A stretch of DNA of 64,000 nt, taken from positions 1 to 64,000 of the forward strand of contig QVRM01002391.1 in assembly GCA_003439945.1 (NCBI GenBank), in the 5' to 3' direction. Shown one piece after another: positions 1-9,052 of this stretch (position 1 is its first letter; each line of letters starts with the position of its first letter). Position numbers and translations under genes: made by a program. The DNA comes from Dermanyssus gallinae (Eukaryota; Arthropoda; Arachnida; Mesostigmata; Dermanyssidae). The notes under the pieces are model-generated. The model saw nothing but the letters and a program-made list of their open reading frames with translations. It was not told where the DNA came from and did not search any database.

Positions 1-34
1 GTTTTGGCTAAAAAGTTTTTGAGTGGTTGCGTAG
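1..34 (-). mobile_element. 5'-truncated R2-like retrotransposon end (antisense, runs off window)
   Basis: The first 34 bases are the exact reverse complement of 16808-16841, inside the intact R2-like ORF of this window (34/34 identical by eye). Read on the minus strand, the homologous sequence begins at position 34 and runs out of the window, so this is the 5'-truncated end of a second R2-like copy in the opposite orientation. The truncation point abuts a (TA)n tract directly. 5' truncation is the usual outcome of target-primed reverse transcription. Only 34 bases are visible, so the remaining length is unknown. Confidence 0.7.
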
Positions 35-56
35 TATATATATATGTGTATATATG
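35..56. repeat. (TA)n tract at R2-like/D1 junction
   Basis: An alternating TA tract interrupted by one TGTG. It separates the truncated R2-like fragment from unit D1. The same tract-to-D1 junction recurs at 19251-19262, where it follows the 3' end of the full-length R2-like element. Confidence 0.85.
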
Positions 57-415
57 AGTCATGGTGCAAGTGAGGATCGTGACAGGTAAAATTTTATTTC
101 ATCTTCTTCTATCTGTCTCTCTAGTCTTCCTCATTGGTTGTTATATGATTTGAGAGGATCTTGGTTCTGGCTTTTAGGCAATCCTGACAAATACATTTGC
201 CAGACAGTGTCAGAAAGTAACTGGCATTTTTAAATCTGTTTTTTGAATGCCGCTTTGCCTCTGAAAAGTCTGCTCTGGTTACAAATATCTATGTGAGCGC
301 ATCCAGCTAGTGTAGAATTTTCCAGAGTTTCGTAAAGTGACCGTTTGTTGTTTTTGCTATATGGGTTTTGTCGAAATAAACAGCAAACATTTCAGTTGCG
401 GGCGGCTATTTTTGT

Positions 416-769
416 ATGGCATCGTCCACAACAAGTTTTATTGAAGTGGCCAAACCACAAACACGCGTGGCTACTACGATCAGCTCGACCGAATTTCTTC
501 TACCCTCCAAAAGAAGTCTCTGCAAAATAGCAAACTTCAATTCAATCAAGGGAAATTTTGCGGCGTACACCGTACTAAACGGACGTCGCACCGCCAGACG
601 ATTACCTATTCAGATGTCTGCGAATCTATCTACAGGGACAGAAGTTCACTTCACCAGAAGCAGTGAAAACACGCATGGAAATCAGAATGGATTCCTTGCC
701 ATGGGAATCAATAGCCTGGCTCAGAAATGGGGAGGGTTGCGGCTTATGATGGAGAGTACTTTTGAATAA
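416..769 (+). CDS. Hypothetical 117-codon frame in D1
   Basis: An open frame beginning MASSTTSFIEVAKP and ending MMESTFE. It is Ser/Thr-rich with basic patches, with no signal peptide, membrane segment or known motif. In D1 copy 2 the same frame is broken by a ~65-bp insertion carrying a stop, and it ends earlier at a TAG after SLAQK. The lack of conservation argues against a functional protein. It is listed because it is one of the longer non-repetitive frames in the unit. Confidence 0.15.
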   Translation: MASSTTSFIEVAKPQTRVATTISSTEFLLPSKRSLCKIANFNSIKGNFAAYTVLNGRRTARRLPIQMSANLSTGTEVHFTRSSENTHGNQNGFLAMGINSLAQKWGGLRLMMESTFE

Positions 770-896
770 ATTAAATCGCTTATCTCGCCCAATTTTAGGC
801 TGATTTCAAAATTGCGTTACGTTCTGTCATACTCAAAATATAACTTGCTAAATTGTGGCTGTGACACGGCTCCCTTGTAATCTATGCCAATTATGC

Positions 897-1256
897 ATGC
901 TTGTCTGCTGAGCTCCACTCCTAGGCCACCTGCTCCAAGGCCACCAGCTCCATAACCGCCCGCACCGAGGCCACCCGCTCCAAGGCCACCAACACCGAGG
1001 CCACCAACACCCACACCAAGAGGAGCAACTCCGCCGCCGTACGCGCCAAACGACTTTCCTTCAACCTTGCCGGCGTCTTCTTCCGAGTCAGTCGTTGGTT
1101 TCTCAGTCGACGCACTCCACGCCGAGGCCACGAGGGCCATACAGCAGCAGGCAACCTAGAACGATGCAGGACGACGAAATATAAATAATTGGCGTTAATG
1201 ATTATTATTAATCATCGTTGTTTTGACCTCATTCAGTAATGCTTGTCTGCTGAGCT
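897..1256. other. 342-bp segment flanked by 18-bp direct repeats, absent from D1 copy 2
   Basis: An 18-bp sequence ATGCTTGTCTGCTGAGCT occurs at 897-914 and again at 1239-1256. In D1 copy 2 the same 18 bp occurs once (20217-20234), with the outer flanks joined directly. The 342 bp between hold a partial glycine-rich exon on the minus strand preceded by a splice acceptor. Either this genomic piece was inserted in copy 1 with an 18-bp target duplication, or copy 2 lost it by recombination between the repeats. There is no poly(A) or terminal inverted repeat. Confidence 0.85.
915..1155 (-). pseudogene. Partial exon of a secreted glycine-rich protein
   Basis: Minus-strand exon. A consensus acceptor (TTCTAG, 1156-1161) precedes a frame reading VACCCMALVASAWSAS, which looks like the hydrophobic core and cleavage region of a signal peptide. 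An acidic linker (TEKPTTDSEEDAGKVEGKS) follows, then GGLGAGGLGAGGYGAGG-type repeats. Glycine-rich secreted proteins of this style are common among arthropod cuticle, silk and salivary proteins. No first exon with an initiator was found upstream. The repeats run into D1 flank at 914, after which the frame continues as unrelated residues to a stop at 817. It is probably a displaced exon piece, not a working gene. Confidence 0.5.
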
Positions 1257-2300
1257 ACGACTAATATATTCGCCAGACAGGCTCGAGTCTCACTCAAGTT
1301 GAACAGTTCAGCTCTCGCATCCAGCATTAGTAAATTACTGCTGCGTGCAGACTATCAGTTCAAAGTCCAGAGTTCAGAGATCGTCCAGAGTTCGTACTGA
1401 GCTGGAGACACAAGATCACCGATATCTATAAGGTGTTTCATACGACTTCTGCAATTTGCATGCAAATAAATAGACAAATCAATTGTATGACAAGACTAGT
1501 GGTGGAGGACATCTCAGCAGAACGTAAACCAGCCCCTGCTTGTCACAGATTGAGCAATGGCGCAGTAATGCCCACTGCGTTTGATGGCTTTTAGAGGAAT
1601 TCGTTGCCTTCGCAAGCGTAAAAAATCAGACCGCTTACGCGCGACAAGCGTACGTCGCCATATATGCGCGATTCGACCTACCTATTCGACGTGGACGGTA
1701 GCAATGTGCGCTGCCGTTGGCTCAGGGGATCTAGCTCGAGCAGAAGGTTTTGCACAGAAACGGTGGGAGACTCCTGTTCTCTTGCTACTGCGCTGACTTG
1801 TTCTAGTCTTGCGGGTTCCGATTTAGCTTCAGCTGTGGGCAATGATGAGCATTAGCGTATTAGCAAGACCGAATTTCAAGTTCAATTCATATATTCAAAT
1901 AGCACGACTAGCAACGCTGCCATTAGACTGACGTGTTGGTTGGTCATTCAAAGCCGGCAAGTGAACCAACCTCAAGTTGCCCCGTTCATTAGGCTCTTTA
2001 GAATAACGACGACGACGACGACGACACCTAACACCGACAGCCTCTGCTCTTAGCTGACTGCTAACCTATTGGGCAACACCGATCGGAACGGCCGTGTAAA
2101 TAAATTGAAAATCGACCCACAATCAAGTTAAATTTATCAACAACTCCCGGCGACACGATCACACGATGCGACAATACGGGAAAATATGTCAAGTCAATTA
2201 ATTTCGTCAATTAAAGGAACTTTTTAATTCGACCTAGAAGATATTGATCCTGGCGCACGGCTTCACAGGAGAGAAGACTACGTACAACATTAGTAGGCGC

Positions 2301-3049
2301 AACAAATTGTATGCGACCCCAATCTAGGTGGCCCTAGTCTAGGATTATTTTTCATGCTATCAAACAATAAGTTTCCGTCTTATGACGCAAAAATGTAAAT
2401 TGAATAAATCTGCAATCCTAAGAGGAAGTGTGGGGGTGGGGTAAAGCGCAGCCCCAATCCTATCGAACGGTCGAAGCGTGTCCAGCACTCGGTCAGTCTT
2501 GCGCCAGCGTGGAGGAGCGTGGCTGGCCTCATTACCGAGTCGCTGAAATGAGTCCGGCATTCATGTTTTCGAACTGAATCGCGCGTTCATGCAGGCTCGC
2601 CGGGCAAAAACGGTACACGTGTAGCTTATACTTGTGCTGTCCGCCGTGATCTTTTTATTACACACAGTACACGGGTAACTGCCAATTTTTCAAGCAAACG
2701 TACAAAGCGCAGCTATATGCGAATGCATATATATATATATATCTTAGATACCTAATCAGCTCAAAATATAGGGATAAAGTGCAGCCAACAGCGTACTAAA
2801 TATAACACTTTCTAGATCGTGTAAAGTTAAAAATCAACCAATTGACGGTCGCTCGCCACACTATTTGCACTGGAAGCAGAATGCACTCATATCGGAATAA
2901 CAATCGAAGACAAAGTCCATAGAACAATGAAATAAAAATAAATAAATAACCTGGCGCTACTAAAAAGATGAGGAATGTTAACGACTTCTAGCAAGAGGGC
3001 TAGCGATGAAACTACTAGCACTGTTTTGACTACTACTGTCATCACATTT
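2301..3049. other. No recognisable gene
   Basis: I see no coding frame, RNA gene or element with support here. A short (TA)n run lies at about 2727-2742. Confidence 0.5.
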
Positions 3050-3990
3050 ATTTCACTCATGTTGAGTGTATAAAACATTGACATGTACACCGTTGCCAGA
3101 CGCATGGTACTTTGTACACGCCTGAGAGCACAGTCGACAGACGCACTCCGTGTACTCCTCGTGGAAGTTCGTATTTGAATAGACCAGGTAATGATATCCA
3201 TGATTTATGTATTCTGTATAGACGTGGCGATTGTCACAGGCAAGACCAGAATAATACATTTTCAATGCAGTTTTTGTTTTAAATTCCAATAATCAGTTGA
3301 ATGAAAAACATAATTATATATAACTTATTTATTTACAAGCCATAACATAGCACACAGCTTATAAGGATAGAACGCACTTATTTTTTCATCAAGCATAAAT
3401 GCTCGCACTATCATAAACACACAACAAAACACTTGTTTGTTGTGTGTTTATAATAGTTTTATATAATATAATAAAGCAAGACCAGACCAGAGGTGAGAGG
3501 CGGCAAAAATAGCCAAGTCTCCAACCTCTCGTCGATCTTCTTCAACTTTATTTTCTCATTCCAAAATGAGGCTCTTGAATAATTCTGTACAAAGCGTCTT
3601 CAACCTCGATCGAATTATCTCAACAAGCGGTGCACAGTCACAGTGCAGGTACACGAATCGGCACCTTGCCCCTATTGACAGGCAAAGTACTCGCTTCATG
3701 TACATTGCAAAACACGTTTCAAACAAGCCAAAGTTTGCCCGAGTGGGGTGTCCCCCATACTCTGCCAAGACGATACATCAGCCTTGAGGCAATCTTGAGG
3801 TGAAAGAGTGCCACTGCCGTCGGGTCGGACAGTCGCCGACCAGATACCGAAAAGGGTCGGCAAATTTTAAGGATTGGCCGCCACAACGTATAACATCTTT
3901 GGCAGTCAATGGACCTCCTACTCTGTTTTGACTATTATTACTACGTGTGGCTTTCTTTCCTACTTTGACAAGCACCTTTGACACACGGAC
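3050..3990 (-). pseudogene. Degenerate antisense copy of N1 non-LTR retrotransposon (ORF2 C-terminus)
   Basis: Three minus-strand frames match, in order, the C-terminal third of element N1 (see 22038-25907). 3778-3984 reads LTAKDVIRCGGQSLKFADPF, against LAARDVIRCCGQPLEFVNSF in N1. 3556-3768 reads MKRVLCLSIGARCRFVYL, against MKRVLCLPIRARSRFVYL. 3053-3289 reads ACDNRHVYTEYINHGYHYLV, against ACDNRHVYTKYIVHGYHYLV, followed by the Cys-rich motif. The pieces are separated by frameshifts and insertions, including a (TA)-rich AT block at 3290-3470. It is an old, immobile copy. Confidence 0.75.
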
Positions 3991-5639
3991 GTTTGCTCAT
4001 TTGATACTTTTCACGGTCCCACACATATTTATTGTTAAACCCTTGGACACATAAGTTGTGCACCGGTGAACATGTTTACAGTTACCCCAAATGAAACACC
4101 TTGCCGAGTCTAATTTGTCGACAAGCACAATACAAAAACTGCGTTACCCCGATGCACACTCATCAATAGAGAGCTGACAATGGAATTATACAGCCCTTTT
4201 GCCTCACATACTGGCCATCAACCTTCACAAGTTGTCGTTTAACCATATGCCTTCACCGCTTAATGTTTCGACAGTCACTGGACTTAAGTTGTGTGATTCA
4301 ACTAGTTCTGCGTATTGCTTTTCTATATTTCATTCGGCCGGTAACTGACCAGGGGGAGGTGAGAATCAGACTCCGTTGCGTCCTAGGTGTTTAAACAGTG
4401 TAAAAGCCATCCTGCGTTTAAACAGTGTAAAAGCTATCCCGTCCAGCCGGTTTCCCCAAGGGTGGCTATATGAGTATCTCGCTGCACTGACATAGGTGTG
4501 GGGGGGGGGGGGGGGGAGATGGACAACGGTGTTCTAACACGCAAACCGACACAAGTCATTGAGCTCGAATCAGAATCTAGTAACGTGCCTAGTTAAGAAA
4601 CGGTTGTCATTAGTAGTTGCAAAATGATAGGAAGGTTAATATTGCCAAAAGCAACGGTTGTTGCAATAAAGATAATGTCACCAACGTCAACAAATGTCCC
4701 TCCCTTTCAATACAGAAAATTTGCCTTTCTAAGTTTTGAATCTAGAAAAGTCGGTTGGTTTCGGTTTTCGACAACCACGATGTAGAAGTCCATCAAATTA
4801 CTCTAGGATCGGCCCAAACATTTAAGTAACAAAATACTGACATTTGCAATTTAAAGTTGTAGTATTATAAGAACGCGCTGGGGACTGCAAGTCCACTTTG
4901 TTGTTGCCAAGAAAAAGTGCTTTACGCGATAATATATGTCTATAAGATGTGCTCGGATCCACGTGCGGATAAGTTTGCGACCACGACGCCTGAAAGACAC
5001 GACTAACCAAACGGTCTCCTGATCCATTAAACTGTTAGATTTCCTCTTATTCACGAAAAACGTCTTAAAATGCATTTAGTCGTCGAGTTTCCTACTGAGC
5101 TGGCATTATCGCCCTCGGACGGGATTACGACTCCTTTCGGCCGAGTGCGTGCAGATTGACTCAGAGACGACTCGCCGCAAAAATTGCCTAAACTAAAATT
5201 CGATATTGTCCGCTATCCAGCAGCAACAGCAAGTGTGCATAGCAATAATAAGCAGTGTTCAGACGGGATGGTTGTACATGCTCCACGAGATTTTGACATG
5301 CGTGGGTTTGCCAAGTGAGACCTCCACGATCACCTTGTCTTTTAACTTGTCAAATAGCAACTTGCTGATAGAATAGGTGAATCCACGAGCTTATCCGAGA
5401 GCTTTAAACCACGTGTCCACAGTCTAAGAGCGCCGCTACAAGGAGTCCTTCTAATTGTTGTGGGGTTTCAATCTATTCACAAAATAGTTTGCAGAAATAC
5501 AACCCTTTGGGCTCGGCCCTATTGCACTTCGAAACTTTAAGCCTCGTTTTTCAAATACAAAGCCCATTTAAGGTACGGTATCTAGGGACAACGCAGCATT
5601 GAGCGAGCAGCTAACTCGATCTCTAGCGCTGTACTTCAG
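3991..5639. other. No recognisable gene; 17-G tract
   Basis: A run of 17 G lies at 4500-4516. A short direct repeat (GTTTAAACAGTGTAAAAG) occurs twice near 4389-4430. I found no supported coding region or element. Confidence 0.5.
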
Positions 5640-6970
5640 ATGGAACATTTCATAATTAAGGCGACTTATCTCAAACAAGATCAAATATACAGTTATAACA
5701 TTAGGATGACTAACAGAAAGATAAGCGGCTGGCAAAACAATACTGGCGGTGCTCTGCGCGATACAGATATAATAGAAAATATATCTGTTTTTAAATCCCC
5801 GATGCCCTCAGACCATAACGCAATTTATTTTAACCTTTTATTCGATTCTGGATATCCTCTTATTAAGGAGGGAGGCTACAATTTATTTAAGGGTGATTAC
5901 GATCAAATCGTAGAAAAGCTGACACTTGTTCCACGGATATATATATTCCTAAACTGTGATACCGTAGATAAAATGTGTAATTGCTTTGTTTATCAGATGC
6001 ACGTTGTGATCCTATGCACGGTGTGATGTATTCCTAAACGCACCAGCAAGTCTAAAAATAACACTAGGCTTCGTAAGTATATATCTAGTCTTAAGTCACC
6101 TATTGAAAAAGACCCAAGTCCGCGGTATGCAACCAAGCGTAAGGCAAGCAGAAAACTTCGTGTATTGGAAGAATCCAATCTCGATTTTAAATGTTTTAAG
6201 TCGTTTTTTAGGTATGCCAATAGGCGCTTAAAGGGAAAATAAGATATAACGGCACTTAAAACAGGTAATGCGATTATCACTGATGATATCTCCAAAGCGG
6301 ATGTTTTTGAAACTTTCTTTTCTTCTGTTTACGTGGCCCAAGCAGGTCCAACGAAAGCACTTATTTTCTCCCCGCTAACGTCATCAAGGTGTCCGTATTT
6401 ATTTGTGTCGGAACATGATATTTTAAAGAATATTAATTAACTCCCATCTAAATGTAGCCTCACCCCAGATTGCATCCCTCGATTATTTTATAAAAAAAAG
6501 TGGCACATGTTATAACTGAGCCACTCTCATTAATTTATGCTAGGTCCTATGAAGATGGTGTTGTGCCTGTTTTTTTTCCGACAATCCGTTATTACGCCTG
6601 TACATAAAAAGGGATCCAAGTCGAATGTTAATAACTATAGACCTGTGGCACAATCATCAATAGCGTGTGTATTATTTGAAAAATTTCTTGTGGGTCACAT
6701 ATCACTTCATGCAGTCTGAGGAAGTGCTTGACGAGCAGCAACATGGCTTTACTAAGGGCAAATCCATAGCAACACAACTGGTTGAAATGGTCCAAGATTG
6801 GGCCAATTATATTAACAAAAAGAAAGCATTTGATTAGGTTTACTTTATTTTGTCTAAAGCATTTGACAGAGTAAACCATTTTAAACTTTAAAACTACAGA
6901 AACTATTTGACCTAGATATAAACAAGCACACTGTTTTATGGATATCAAGTTATCTAACGAATCGGAGGAT
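5640..6970 (+). pseudogene. Degenerate CR1/Jockey-group non-LTR retrotransposon
   Basis: The order of domains is recognisable although frames change. First comes the end of an apurinic-like endonuclease (SDHNAIYFNL near 5810). A basic linker follows (about 6040-6240, SPRYATKRKASRKLRVLEE). The RT then starts (VITPVHKKGSKSNVNNYRPVA, 6590-6650), followed by QQHGFTKGKSIATQLVE near 6740 and a decayed SKAFDRVNH block near 6850. These are standard landmarks of APE-type non-LTR elements. Frameshifts and stops are frequent, and the catalytic YADD region and 3' end are missing. Homology fades after about 6970. Confidence 0.75.
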
Positions 6971-7155
6971 TTGTGGCGACGGGTTAACAACAGTCTTAAT
7001 CAGTATACCCGGGCCGACCTTAATCCAGCCATCTGGATCGTCGACGTTAGGAGTATCACCCTCCTCAGCCATTATATTATCTCCCAGCGAAACCAGTTTT
7101 TCCGCGCTATCAAAAATGACTGTATCCGCCATAACATTAGCGCCATTTGCATATA
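6971..7155. other. Transition segment with an antisense open frame
   Basis: Between the broken RT and the Tc1-like element. The minus strand is open for about 68 codons (reading MADTVIFDSAEKLVSLGDN and on) with no stop and reasonable composition, but I recognise no family. The last 25 bases (7131-7155) are a copy of the cassette found again at 8841-8865 and 8898-8922, which identifies this as the left target flank of the Tc1-like insertion. Confidence 0.4.
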
Positions 7156-8725
7156 CAGTCCCCGAAAAAAATATAGGGCCACCCATTTTTGTTACATTCC
7201 ACCCATTTATTATAACCAATCGTGTAAATATCACAGTGATACATGCTCACAGAGTAACAGCAAAACTTCGATCGACATTTGAAGTCTCGGATTACTTTGA
7301 ACCACGAGATTTTCACATATGGCACAGCTACACCGCGAATAAATAATAAAGCCACTAGCAAGATACCTGTTTTAACAAATTAATTAAGCGGATTAACGGC
7401 ATTTGGGCTAATTTCACGGCATTTAGCAACTATACTTAATACTTAGTGAACTTTCCATTAAGTTTGATAACCTCAAAAGTGCGGTTTGGTATAGTGTTAA
7501 ACAAATTTTGGATGACATTTGCAAGAGCTCGTCCCAAGCCTCGAGAATTGTTTTTTTATTGGTGTAAACTTATTGTTCGAGCTAGCTCCACGCATTCTGG
7601 ATCATATTAAGATCAGAGTGCAGGCCAGCGAAGGACTTCAATGTGACGTTGGTCGAACCAGCTTGCGATCCGCCTGGCGGTGTGAGTCGGGGCGTTATCG
7701 TGCGTAAAAACGCAGTCTGGCCCTCCCATCAGCTTAAAATGCGCCGATTGCTCTTTTAGTAAATCCCCGTAGCGCGTCGAATAAACACGACCGTTTAAAA
7801 AAACAATCGGCGACTTTGTATAATACCCAACAGCAGCCCAGATCACCACTGAACCGCCACCTGAGTGACGTTTTGACAAAATTCGTTTTTCCTTGCGGAC
7901 TTCAAGCAAATAATAGTTACATCGATCCGGTTCATCAAAGTTAAACTTTTTTCATCCGAAAAAAGCACTCTGTGTCACTCAGTGGTCCATGACATCGTAT
8001 CGTGGGCACTCAGTTGTCCATGACATTTTATCGTGGGTGAAGTCAAGACGAGCTTTCATCAGTCAGCGGTCAATCGTTGTTTTTTCTTGTGTATTTTACC
8101 AATGTGTCTTCCTGAGGAAGCTTTGCACATTTCGCATGTTCGTTTTTACGTCGGCCGCCGCCGCAATCGCCCTCGCCGAGGGCGCAGAGTTCGACGCTTT
8201 CTTCAGAATTGCAGGTTGTTTCGTTCCAAAATAGAATTTGGACGCCTGAACTTTTTTTTTACGGCGTATTTTTTACCTAAATTAACAAAGTTATTTACTT
8301 AGACACAACGCCTTAATTGACGGGAAATTTTGCGATTAGAGAGGCAGATGTTCTTATAAGCCTTGATATGGGCCTTTTCTTTACCCATGAGGCGCCAGCC
8401 TAAGCCTATCGTTTCAACAAAGAAAAAACTTCTGGTAGGAGGTCTGCCTTTGTTTCTGTCGAGCCGTTAAATGAGCCTAAACGTTGTTATTCCACTCAAT
8501 TCACTCGCTAAGACAAGCATCTTGGTGGTGACTTTATAATTTTTTCGCAGCGTAGCTGTGCCAAATGTCGAAATCTTGTGTTTTAAGGTAACCCGATACC
8601 CCAAATGTCGATAAAAGTATCCGCTGTTACTCTGTGAGCATGTATCATTATGATCTTTACACAATCGGTTATAATAAATGCAAGAAATGTGGCAAACATG
8701 GGTGGCCCTATATTTTTTTCAGGGA

Positions 8726-8728
<3 letters not shown>
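7156..8728 (-). mobile_element. Tc1-like DNA transposon with ~215-bp terminal inverted repeats
   Basis: The two ends are imperfect inverted repeats over about 215 bp (7156-7370 and 8514-8728). Outer ends read CAGTCCCCGAAAAAAATATA and, reverse-complemented, CAGTCCCTGAAAAAAATATA. The element is 1573 bp long and flanked by TA dinucleotides within a TA-rich target, as expected for Tc1/mariner elements, which duplicate TA. It carries a broken transposase on the minus strand. The unusually long inverted repeats place it with Tc3/IR-DR-type Tc1 relatives rather than mariner. Confidence 0.85.
7590..7909 (-). pseudogene. Tc1-like transposase remnant (DDE domain)
   Basis: Minus-strand frame with Tc1 landmarks: SGGGSVVIWAAVG, then CVFTHDNAPTHTA, which contains the second catalytic Asp, then RWPAL. 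A 1-base shift near 7613 continues it as SDLNMIQNAW, where Tc1 transposases usually read SPDLNPIENLW; the third acidic residue appears to be Gln. The N-terminal DNA-binding half should lie at about 8000-8480, but only scraps are readable there. The protein is therefore truncated, frameshifted and probably catalytically dead. A conserved family fold is inferred, not shown. Confidence 0.75.
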
Positions 8729-8762
<34 letters not shown>

Positions 8763-9020
8763 GAAAAATCATCTTTCTAGTAACTATGTATCTCGAATAA
8801 ACCATTTATTGCCCTTTGGTGCAGACGGTGCCACAACCCGCCATAACATTAGCGCCATTTGCATATATATATATATATGAAATGATGCCACAACCCGCCA
8901 TAACATTAGCGCCATTTGCATATATATATATATATATGAAATGAAAAATCATCTTTTTAGTAACTATGTTCTCGAATAAACCATTTATTGCCCTTTGGTA
9001 CAGACGGTGCCACAACCCGT
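8729..9020. repeat. TA microsatellite with duplicated cassettes
   Basis: A cassette CCATAACATTAGCGCCATTT followed by GCA and (TA)n occurs at 8841-8870 and 8897-8935, and its left part occurs at 7130-7155 on the other side of the Tc1-like element. A second module, starting TGAAATGAAAAATCATCTTT and ending GACGGTGCCACAACCC, occurs at about 8756-8839 and 8936-9018. The arrangement suggests unequal exchange or replication slippage between TA tracts that copied the intervening unique DNA. Confidence 0.8.
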
Positions 9021-9052
9021 TTCCCAGGTAAAACCTTAGACAGTCAAGAAGT

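Larger units (their letters stand above)
45..2300. repeat. Dispersed unit D1, copy 1
   Basis: Nearly identical to 19252-21252, starting at TGAGTCATGGTG just after a TA tract and ending near ACATTAGTAGGCGC. Copy 1 has an extra 342-bp segment (915-1256). It lacks a ~65-bp stretch present in copy 2 near 19757-19823 and a ~30-bp stretch near 19410. A (GAC)n run near 2009-2033 is longer here than in copy 2. I see no terminal inverted repeats or recognisable transposase, so whether D1 is a non-autonomous element or a segmental copy is open. Confidence 0.8.

Noticed and set aside
817..914. C-terminal extension of the glycine-rich frame (ACIIGIDYKGAVSQ...)
   Set aside because: This sequence belongs to the D1 flank that is also present without the exon in copy 2, so it is a chance read-through.
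6950..7234. Antisense frame MADTVIFDSAEKL..., considered as bacterial or phage contamination
   Set aside because: It is embedded between an arthropod-type RT remnant and a Tc1 end, has no start context or bacterial neighbours, and its N-terminal part is the cassette repeat.
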